Below are positions 24,201-36,200 of a stretch of 64,000 nt of DNA, piece by piece. The notes below the pieces were generated by a model that saw only the letters and a list, made by a program, of their open reading frames with translations, was not told the origin of the DNA and searched no databases. Within the stretch, counting starts at the first letter, position 1, and each line of letters starts with the position of its first letter. A program made the position numbers and the translations under genes. The stretch is from contig OZ020269.1 in NCBI GenBank assembly GCA_963971225.1, positions 16,191,921-16,255,920 on the forward strand. Direction: 5' to 3'. This stretch comes from Melieria omissa. Taxonomy: Eukaryota > Arthropoda > Insecta > Diptera > Ulidiidae.

Positions 24201-27200
24201 ATGATGAAACTGAGATATCACTTTCTTTCTACATTCATCTTCATCATCAATGACTTTCCCATCCAAATCGATTTTTAGTCTCCTAAATTCTCTTTCTTTA
24301 TCCTCAAGACCCAACTAAAACCTTAAACTAAATTATTTTCTTTACACCTTTTGTTCATAACGTCACGTTGACATAACATGGCCTCATCATATTAAAATCT
24401 GAAAGTAGCCTTAAACCACGATTGACGTTATTCACTAACCGACTAACCCGAAGCTAGCAGATTCATAACGACCTTAAAACTTAGAGCTCACAATTCAGTT
24501 TTATATAGAAAGATAAGGGTAATCTCACCATTTTCAAATTTTAGACTTTGGTTACATAACTTACAGTTAAGTTGAATAACTTAAAAAAAATTAGAAGCGA
24601 TAGTTGGTGGTCGGCAGTGAAGAAGGAGACAGCGTCTCCGGTGGAAGGATCAAGTTGAGGATGACCAACTATCAACTGGAGAAGGCACGCCTGTGTCTCT
24701 GTATGAGACCTACTTATACCCGTTGTAAGACCTCAAATTCCCGTTTGAAATGTGCAACACTGTTTTTTCCAACAACACACATTTTAAACGAATGGGGAAG
24801 TGAGGTAGAAGACCTACAGTCCGAGTGGCGGTTGGCAGTTTTTCTTTTAGTTGATAGACGAGTGTTTCACCAGCCCGAGTCAGAAATCGAAATAAGGCCT
24901 CTAGTGTGAAAAGCCCGCTGGACTATCGAGGCCAGCAAAAGCCTTAATAAAGTTTGATACTAAATTCGTAACTAAGTGTAAGAAGTTCGAAGCCTAAAGT
25001 TGATTTATTATACTTAATCTCACTTTACCTAATCACCGCTTAGCCTAAATAAATTTCAGAGTAACTAAGTGAACGAAGATCGATTACATAACTAAGCCTT
25101 AAGTTGATTTATTATACTTAATCTCCCTTTACATAATCTCCGCTTAGCCTAAAGAATATTCAGAGTAACTAAGTAAACGAAGTTCGGTTGCATAACTAAG
25201 CCTTAAGTTGATTTATTATACTTAATCTTACTTTAGATAATCTCCGCTTAGCCTAAAGAATATTCAGAGTAACTAAGTAAACGAAGTTCGGTTACATAAC
25301 TAAGCCTTAGGTTGATTTATTATACTTAATCTTACTTTACCTAATCTCCGCTTAGCGTAAAGAAAGTTCAGATTAACTAAGTGTATGAAGTTCGGTTACA
25401 TAACTAAGCCTTGGTTTATTACACTTTATCTTACTTTACCTAATCTCCGCTTAGCCTAAAGGATATTCAGAGTAACTAAATGAACAAAGTTCGGTTACAT
25501 AACTAAGCCTTAAGTTGATTTATTATACTTAATCTTACTTTACCTAATCTTAACTTAGCCCAGGCAGGACCAGATTAAACTGGCTGGCCCTTAGGACTCA
25601 CATAGACTTCCATTACCAGATGGACATCTATGTCGTACGCACTTTTGTAGTGAACCTCAATAGGGCGTTGGCCTTTATTTATAACTTATTCTAACTATTT
25701 AATACTATTATATATCTGCTACAATACTTCAGACTACAATGATTCACAACTAATGTAACTTTAGATAAACTAACTCACTAAACTAAGTTTCACTAACTTT
25801 CACCTAACTTAAACCGAACCTAACCTCAACCGATACTTAACCAAACCACAAAACTCAATCTTAATATAATTTAAAATTAAATCAAATTAGAAAACTTTGA
25901 ATATTTATGAACAACAACTCAACAACGATTCCCAATTACACAAACTGTTCCTTTACACTTTAGGAAAATTTCACAAACTATGTATTCCACTGTCATTGCG
26001 TAACTATTTTATGGTGGTAATAGTTTTTGTTGTTTGTGTCATTGTTGTGTCTTATTCTGTGTGTGTGTGTGTGCTTATTGTGTTTAGCAAATTTAATTAG
26101 AGCCCAAAAACAGCAAAATTATTAGATTTGCAAGGCGTTGCGCGTTAGAACGAAAATTACAAGAAAACTTGTGCACATTTGTTGTTGGTGTTCAAATGAA
26201 AAACACACAAAAAACAACAACAAAAACATTGAAAACAGGCGCGCACACAGATAAATTCAGCTAAAACTGTCTCGCTGTTTGCGAATGTAAATTGAATATA
26301 AATTTTAAATTGAGAGAGAAAATGTTTAGTGAGGAAAATCACAGCAGCAGTCAGCATGGCAACCAACGTCGACGTCAACGTCGACGTCGACGTCAGGTCG
26401 TAGCGAACGAAGCCATGTCGAGGCAGTGAACTGCTGTTGGCGCTTTGTTTTAAATTAGTTATGAAAATCGCATAAAAGTTAACGCACAAGAAAATTTAAT
26501 CTGTTTTGACAAGAAACAAAAATAAAATTGCGCTGACGTTGTCTGTAAATTTGAGTGAGAATTGCAGAAATTTACTTTTTGATGGCAGTTTTCATGAGGA
26601 GGAATACAGTTTAAAAGTGTTATATGGCTTTTGAAACTTATTCAGACATAGACGAAATCAATCAGTCATAAGTTGTTTAAAAATTTAATACAAACAGGCA
26701 GCACTGCTTTGATTGACATCTGAGTATCTGAGAGTCTGATCTTAATACTCACTAAGCAACGGCACCGTAAGTGTCAAGTCCACAAAAATGAAAAAGGCAC
26801 AAAGGAAAATTTACAATAAAAACACTTCATACTTACTGTCCAGCCACTTGGAATCATATTTGAGTGTCCGCTTGAATTTATACTCCATCCGCTTTGCTGT
26901 AATGTTGTACAAATCCGTGCGAAAGATCACCGTATCCGCTTTTGTGAATTCAGCATTTGTGCCCGAATACTAAATACAACAACAACAACAAGAACAGATA
27001 AACCATAAAAGATGAAAACAAATCTTTTCTGTTGTTGCTCGATGACAAGTGAAATGGGGGGCGACGAGATGGGTAGAAGTAGTAAAGGAGAAAAACTGTT
27101 TGTCAACATGATGAAATGTGCATAAAATAAATGCGAAATGTCACTTAAGTACAGCTTCGTCGCTTGTCGCTGCCTTTCCATATATAAATAAATAAATAAA

Positions 27201-30200
27201 CAGACGAAAGTGGCAGACAGTTGCTGTCAATATTTGTGGCTTGTGCCATACAACTTAATGCTCAAAGTTCTATGGAAAAAAAATTAAATAAACAAAAACA
27301 AATTGGAAGTAAAATGGGGAAAAAACAAAAACTGCAAATGTCCTTAGCCCTGCAGCGTTTTGTTCGTCCATTTCTAATCTGACTGTGATTATAAGTGGGG
27401 TTTTTTCTATTAAGCTTTGGCAAAGCTGTAATCTATTCGTGATTGTTATTTATTTAGTGTGATTTATATTCTAATATGAATGCCACTCGCACTGTGGAGT
27501 GCAACAGGTAAATAATCATGAAAATAAAAAATGAAATAAATGCAGAGAGAGGAAGTTAGAGGTGGACATTTTAATTTTTTTAAATTACAACAACTTACCA
27601 AACCAGGCAGACCGCCCGGATTGCCTTCTTCCACGTAGATGGCTGTTGAGTTGTCCAAAGGATCATAGGGACACTTGGCAATGCCCAAACCAACGCCCAT
27701 TACATATTCCGAACGCGGCAAATGTGTGAGATTTGACTAAGAAGAAATTGAGTATGAAGATTAGTATGTCAAATTTAAAATCTATGAGTAATCTGTGTGC
27801 TCCAGTAGTAGGGGTTCTACCCCCAATATAAAAACTGCTGGTAAAAAATATGGTTTCGAATGGTATTCAGCTCAAAAAAGGTACGCAAACCTCCCGCAAA
27901 ATGAAGTCATGTGTGCGCCACTGATGTATTCTATATAAGTCTATTTGTAGTCGACGTACGCCAATTTTTGGTTCTTGCTAATGCGTCGCTATATTGATTG
28001 TCTTTCTAGCAGAGATCGCTTTATTCAAACTTTCAAAAGAAAATCTGATAATAAAGATAGAGGTTAGAAAACTTAGAAGGAGTTGTATCCTTAAAAGATG
28101 TTAGGAAGGTACACACCATACATTTAATTAGCAGTTGATTTACGGATGATACGAACACATCTGCAGGAATGTTCGAAACATTAATCTTTTTCTAATCTAG
28201 GCAACGAGATTTGTTGAAGATTTATTAGGTTAAACGTAAAGAAAACTTAAAAGGACTTGAATTCTGAGAAGACATTAGGGAGCCACAACCACACGAGTTC
28301 AGATCGAAATTATTTAAAGACTGTGCGAAGACATTTAAAGGAATGTCTTATCTTTTGGGATGATAGTTCATTCCACATAGATGGATAACTGGTGACAATT
28401 GTTAAATAGACGCATATAAAATTTGAATTCAAAATTTGAACTAATATTTGATGAAATATGAACTAAAAATTTGATGAAATGAGGAAAATCATTAAATAGA
28501 TGCAGACAAAATTTTAACTAAACATTTTAATTTAAATTTGATGAAATTTGAACTAAAAATTTGATAAAATTTGAATTAAAAATTTTATTAAACTGGAACT
28601 AAAAATTTGATCAAAGTTTATTTTGAAACTTTGTCAAATTTGAATTTCGAAATTTGAATTAAAAATTTTAACTAAAATTATATTAAAATTTAACTACAAA
28701 CTGTATGAAATTTTAACTAAAAATTCAATGCAACTTGAACTAAAAATTTATTAAAAACTTTTACTAAAAATTTGATCAAAGCTTAATTTTAAACTTTGTA
28801 AAATTTTATTACATTTGATCCAAAAATTTTATAAAATGTTATCCAGTACATTTTATGAATAAATGGTGACGCTGACAAAATTTGAAATAAAAATTTTAAC
28901 TAAAATTTGATAAAATTTTGAACAAACAATTTTATGAAATGATGACAACCATTAAATAGGCGCAGACAAAATTTTAACTAAAATTTGATGAAATTTGAAC
29001 TTAAAATTATATGAAACTTGAGCTAAAAATTTAATGAGATTTGAACTAAAAAATGTATTAAACTTTAACTAAAATTTGATCAAAGCATAATTTCAAACTT
29101 TGTAAAATTTTATTGCATTTGATCCAAAAATTTTATAAAATGTTATCCAGTAAATTTTATAAATAAAGGATGACAATTATTAAATAGAAGGAAATAAAAT
29201 TTTAACTAAAAATTTTAACTAAAATTTGTTGAAATTTGACCTACAAATTATATGAAATTTGAACTAAAAATTTCATGAAATATGAAGTGAAAAATTTATT
29301 AAGCTTTAACTAAAAATTTGATAAAAGCTTAGTTTGAAAATTGTTACTTAAATTTGATGAAATTTGAACTACAAATTATATGAAATTTGAACTAAAAATT
29401 TGAACTAAAATTTGATGAAATTTGACCTACAAATTATATGAAATTTGAACTAAAAATTTCATGAAATTTGAATTAAAAAATTTACTAAGCCTTAACTAAA
29501 AATTTGATCAAAGCTTAGTTTGAAAATTTTAAATTAAATTTGATGAAATTTGAACTATAAATTATATGAAATTTGAACTAAAAATTTCATGAAATTTGAA
29601 TTAACAAATTTACTAAGCCTTAACTAAAAATTTGATCAAAGCTTAGTTTGAAAATGTTATTACATTTGTTTCGAAAATTTTACAAAATGTTATCTAGTAC
29701 CTGTAGTTTTGTACTTGGTCTTAGGATCAAAGTGACCTTGAAGCAGCCACTTAACCTCACCTAACTTGAATATTTGACACATTTCTTCCACTGATAGTAA
29801 AACCTAAACCTTGAATATTGCATTGGGCCTTAAGATCGAAGTATGTCTGACTTTGGAATAGGACCAAATAACATAAACATTTGAATCAATTTGCTACTCC
29901 ACTCCAACACATTTCCTTCTAATATTTATTCATTTACTTATTAAAGCCACTTAAACTTTGGCTTAGTGAAAATTAAAAGAAATAAATGTGCACAATCAAT
30001 GGAAATATCTCAACTGTCGACAATATAAGTAAAAGAGACAAAGCGTTACTTTCATGCATTGCCAACACATTGTAGCAAAATCCACTGTCACACACACACA
30101 CACTCTCACACTCTCCCACTGACATACACCGACCGATGAAAGCATACGGAAAATATGTGTCAATTGAATGAAAATGTGTTGTCACTGTTACCATTTTTCA

Positions 30201-33200
30201 CTGATTGCTATCATCTTCAGCACATACAACACACACAATTCCCCACCAACAATAACAAACATACAGCCATGCACACACACACACCCACAAATATGTGGCA
30301 GGCAAGAAATTTTCCCTACAATGTCAATGCGAAAAGGGAAGGATTTACTTTGCAACGAGAGCAAAAAAAATGTAAACGAAAAGCGAATCTTTGCGATAAC
30401 TTCAATCTGTCCCCTGCCAAAACGAATACAAAACAAGAAAAGCAGAGCAACACGGACGGACGGACGGACGAAGGAACGAACAGATGGACGGACGGACAAG
30501 GCGCGCATGCAACGAATGTCGCGTTGTGTTGCGGCGTTTAAGTTGTAAGTTTTCCGTTCATACACATTTAATATTTTGCCACTGTCGCACTCGAGCTGAC
30601 TGTGCGACACACAAATGTATTTCTTCTGGCTGTCCTGTTCTGCTGCTCCTGTTGAGGGCCCCCCCCCCCCCCCCGGAGCAACACTTTATCGTGCCCCATT
30701 ATGTGCTTCAATTGATACTTACGTAGATGACATAATCCTTGGGATTGTGCGCATTTGTGCCGCAAACGTAGAGCCTGTTGCCTTGTTGCATCGACTGAAT
30801 GACGCGTATGTGATTTTTACAATCGAAGACCTAGAAAATACATGCGAGAGAATAAAGAGAAAGAAACATTATATTATGAATGCAGGCATTACTTGGTTGC
30901 TGTCATTTTAGTGAAAAATAAAACGAAAGAACGATAGTGAATAGTTTATGCGCTGGCAGCGAGCGATCGCATGTGGCAGCGAGCACTGCACACACGTCCT
31001 TGCGGGGGCGAACGTAATGAATTCGATGTCATTTGGAAATGGAATTTTTGTGTGATAACTTTTCGATATGAGTTGGCGGGAATATTCGAAAAATTTGAAA
31101 TGAAAAAGGGCGTTCCAAACAAATTGCAATTTGCAAAAATGCAGCTGTGACTGGAATTTGTAGCTGCAACTGATTTGTAGTGCAGTCGAAGAAGTGGTAA
31201 ATAAATGCGAGTATGTGTTCATTAAGTTTTACAAGAAACAATAAATGTGTGCCGAATGCAAATGCAAATTATTTGTACCTCATTGGTAGACGGTAAAGAA
31301 ATTGGGAATTTATTTGGAAAATAATAAAATAGAAGGTAAAGAAGTTAACAGCTGAAAAATATGGCATACATACGCGCTTTATTGTTTAATATTAATAGGA
31401 AATAATGAGACGTTCTAAGGTACTAACCATACTTTTGTTAATGTTTCATTAGCATTAGTTCGAAAAATTGAGCATACTTTTAGGCGCGCTTTGTGCTTTA
31501 ATAGAAAACAAAGACGTTTAGTAGTTTTATCCTGACTTTTGGTAATTTCTTCTAACGCTTAATTAAAAGAAGCCGAAAACGTAGTATACATCTAGGCGTG
31601 TTGTTTGATTGAACAACATAAAAAACAAAAAAACTACCAGTGTTAATGATACGTTCTTTTGTTATATTAAAAACTAATTCGAAAAATTGAGCGATAATAA
31701 ATATGAAAAATGAGGTATACTTCTAGGCGTGCTTGTCGTTTTAACAAATAGAAAATAAAGAAGTCGAAAGCTGATGTTTGTATTAATATTTTAAATGTGA
31801 ACAGCCAAAAAAATATGGCATACTTTTAGGTGCGTTATGTGGTTTACTAAAATATAGATTAAAAGGGCATTCAAATGTTGAACACAGTTGTGTTGATATT
31901 ATAAAAATAAACGAAAAAAAATTAACACCCAAAAAATGGTATACTTCTAGGCGTGCTTCGTAGTTGAATATAAGAGGAAACAATACGTTTAAAAGCTTCG
32001 ACAATACATCTGGTGATTTCTTTTAACCCTTAACTAAAGAAAATAACAGCCGAAAAATGCAGCATACTTCTAGGTGTGCTGTATAGTTGAACAAAATAGA
32101 AAAAAAGTCACTTATAAGTGTTGATCATAGGAGCTGTTGTTATATTAAAACCTCATTCGACAAGTTAACTACAGAAAATATGAAAAATACGGCATACTTT
32201 TAGGCGTGCTGTGTGATTTAATAAAATAGAAAATAAAATGACATTCAAAAGTGCTAATAATAATGGTTTGTAAACATTTTATTAGAAAATTTAAGCAGCC
32301 AAAATGTATGGCATAGTTCTAGGCGCGCCTTGTTTTTTAATAAAATAGAAAAAAGGACATTTAATAATTTCAATCATTGTTTTGTTAATGTTGTATTAAC
32401 AATTTATTTCAACACATTAACAGCGGAAAAAATATGGTATACTTCTAGGCGCGCTGTCTCACTGAACAAAATATAAACCAAAAAAGACATTGAAAAGTGT
32501 TAATCAAATTTACTCTTGTCGTATTAAAACTGAAAAAATTATATAATAATATAATATTGAAAAAATTGAGCAACCGAAAATATGAAAAATTTGGCATACT
32601 TCTAGGCGTGCTTGTGGTTTTATTGAATAGGAAATTAAAAGACATTCACAAATGTTAACATGTTTCACTTTTATTTGAAAAAACTGAAGCAGCCAAAAAA
32701 TGTGGCATACTTCTAGGCGTGCTTTATAGTTTAAGACAATAAAAAATATACATTTGATGAATTTGATTGAATGCTAAACACACTTCTATTGACACTTATA
32801 TAAGCAATTAATACAAAAATATTAACAGCCGAAAAAATTGTATACTTTTAGGCGCGCTTTGTGGTTGAATATAATAGAAAATAAATAGTAAATCATACAA
32901 TTTGTTCATGTTTTCTTAACTTTAAATAAGAAAATTTGAACAACCAAAAATATGGCATATTTTTAGGCGCACTTTGAATATTAATATACTTTGAATATTA
33001 AATAAGAAATGCAAGTACGTTGAAAAGTTTTCCCCATAATTTTGTTGATTTTTTATCAACTTTTAATAAAAAAAAAATAAACTTTTATGCGCGCCACTTT
33101 TAAAGGAATTTGTTGAATACCTACTTTATTTGAACACATTGTTAAGTCTTGGATTGAGTCAAGTGGCACATGAAAATCATTTCATTGGCTTCACTTTTAT

Positions 33201-36200
33201 CACTTGTGGTCGTCAAAGGACATTTGAAATGAGCTCACATGTGTAGTGATTGTGCGTTAGAAATTCTATGCAAAATTCCATGCCAGCCTGAATGCCGCTT
33301 TCAAACTGTAAGCGCATGAAATAAATTCCCCCAAAAAGAGGAAAACAATCCAACATGACTTGAGCTGCCACACAAAGTTGCCGCGCTCTAGATTTGTATT
33401 GTCAGCTGCGTTGAGCGCAATACAAAGCGTGCGTGCAGCTGCAAGCGGCATTTGCTGTGTTGCATTTTTATGATGACTCCTCTGACAATGCGCTTAACGT
33501 TCAGAGCGAAATTGTGGCAAAGCATTTGGGGGGCGCACACACTCGACTGTGCTGACGAAACCAGCAACCGCCGCAACAACTGTGGCAGCGGCAGCAATGA
33601 GCACAAATTGCAAGCCACGAATAAATTGACGAGATTTTAAATTGAAAGGATACGCCGGCATATTGCGAACGTAGCTGCAATCGTGGAGACTTTGGCAGAG
33701 CACAATTCTACGACAAGGAAACGCTTTCGCAAAAGAGAAATTGTAGAGGATATGAAATGAGCCATCGAATAGTTGCCGGCAAAGGAAAAACTACGAAACA
33801 AGTAGACACAGACACAGACGCAGACGTTGAGGAAGTCAGTGTTTTGTGTGTGAGCGCACGATATAAAAATCAATCAAATTGCGAGCGATATCGGTAGCAG
33901 CGCTGCTGTGACTTTGCTACTACCATAAAGCCGCTTCGAGCGGAGGAAGCGCAGCCAGGATATATGGCAGCAGGATATGCGCGTTAAATTGACTTGAAAC
34001 ACACACACACACATACACATACACACACGAGTGGGCGGAAGCTTTAGCAAAGTAGCAAAAATGGAATTTTCTTGAAGCGCGTTTGACAGCAACCAGCGAT
34101 GGTAGCAGCATTTCAATGCACGTCGCTTGGCTGCGAGTGTGTGGGGTTTTGGTTGGTTGGCTGTTGGACTTTTGGCGCTAGCTGGCTTAAAGGTTTTTTT
34201 TTTATATTTTTTTCTTTTACTTTGCCACTGCACTGACACACAGGTGAGCTCTTATGTCTCTCTGTGAGCTCTTATGTGTGAGCGCGCGCGCGTGTGTGTG
34301 TGTGTGTGTGGTGCATTGGAGCGACAATCTAATAGCGCAAAATTGAAAGAAAATACAGCAGCAAAATCGATGGCTTTAAGTTGATTGCGCGTGCGCGCCG
34401 CACTGCATCGCAAATCCTTGAAAAGTGGATTTTATTATGTGGCTTTTATAGGCTTACTACAATTTCGCATTGAACTTTGCGCAGCACACCCACAAGTGCG
34501 CGCCGGCAGCAGCGAGAATAATAACTTGGACGAGCATAGATTGTAGCGGGACTTGGCGCTTAGAGCGCAGCTTACCTGACTTTTTCCTTTGGAGACACAG
34601 CTGACGACATCATCGCGTGTGGGCTCTAAATTAATAACGTCGCGCTGAAAGAGAGAATACAATTTGAAAAGTAAATAAAAGCGTTTGCAAGATTTTCTGG
34701 CAGCTTACAATAAATATTTTACGATTATGTTTTAATAATTTTTGAATGGATTTTTTTTCCATATAAGTAAAGCCGAGTGCGTGTACACGTGGCTTGCTTT
34801 AGCACATTTTTCCCTACAACTCAGTGCATGTCGTGTACACTGACAGTTCAATTAGACTGCGACAGTTGCACTTTGATTCATGTTACACAGTAAAGAGTGC
34901 GGAGTGTGTGCGAGTGCATGACAAATGGTTAGTTGGGGATTGGGATCAATGGGGTGAAATGTCAACTGGTGAATTTTGAATTTCATTTTACTAAAGTAGC
35001 CATCAGTGAGGGGGGAGAACATTTCTGCTTGTCGCTGTCAGAAGAGGAAATATATCTGACCTCAACAAAATTGGTTCATGGTCATTGCATACTTTTAGGG
35101 ATTAATAATATATATTTTGTCAAGTTGAATTGTTTTCTGAGATCGGTAGATATCGGAGGATGTCTTTACATTATTCGATAATGAAAGAATGCTTCTTAAA
35201 ATTACAAAAAAATCCAGGAACATAGTTTCACATTCTTTGTTAGATATTTTTCTCTAAGTTTTGCCAATTTTCAGGATTTACATTAAATGTAAAATAACAC
35301 ATCGGTTGATAAGTCCCCGGTCTGACCCATAGTAAGCGCTCCGAAACGAGAAATACTATTTTTTATTTTAAGTAATAACCGTCAAAAGGTACTTGTAAAA
35401 CTTTCATGACGATGTGACGTTTGGTTCGAAAATAACAATTGTTTTAGTTAAACTACTTTGTTCGTGTTAAGAACAATGGAAAAAAAATAATTTCCTGTTC
35501 TCATAAAACATTGGTTTTTGATGCAAAAAACCCAATTGAAACAAAATCCTGGCTCGATAAGTATTATCCGGACTCTGCACCTGGAAAATCGACCATTTTT
35601 GATTGGTTTTCTCAATTTAAACGTGGTCGTACGAACACCGACGATGCACCGCGCTGTGGTCGGCCAATTGAGGTGGGTACACCGGAAAACGGTAAAAAAG
35701 TCCACAAAATCGTTTTGGAAAACCGTAAATTGAAATTGCAGGAGATAGCTGATTGATCAAGATATCAATGGAGTGTGCCGATTTTAGGTTAGGTTGCGGT
35801 GGCTGCCTCTATAAGAGACACACTTGGAGGCCTGAAAGGCCCATTGTGATACCACATATTTCACCCGTTTTTTTTTTTTTTTGAACTGTGTATGCAACAC
35901 TGTTTTTTGCCAACATATGTTACAGCACACATTTCAAGCGGATGGGGAAAGGGGACCTACAGTTTAACGCCGAATCCGAACGGCGATTGGCAATTTTTTT
36001 TTCGTTCACACTTGGAGGTTTTTGCCATTGCCTGCCAAGAGCGCACTTGTGTGATTCTTGTAATTCTCATTCCCTTCATGTGGATAGCGATAGAAGTAGA
36101 TGAGTTGTGATTCTTGTAATTCTCATTCCCTTCATGTGAATAGCCATAGAAGTAGAAGAGTTGTTCACCAGCCCGAGCCAGGAATCGAACCTGGAGCCTT

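Noticed and set aside
30155..30610. Overlapping 126-140 codon frames on both strands
   Set aside because: Caused by GGAC and CA simple repeats; no recognisable domain.
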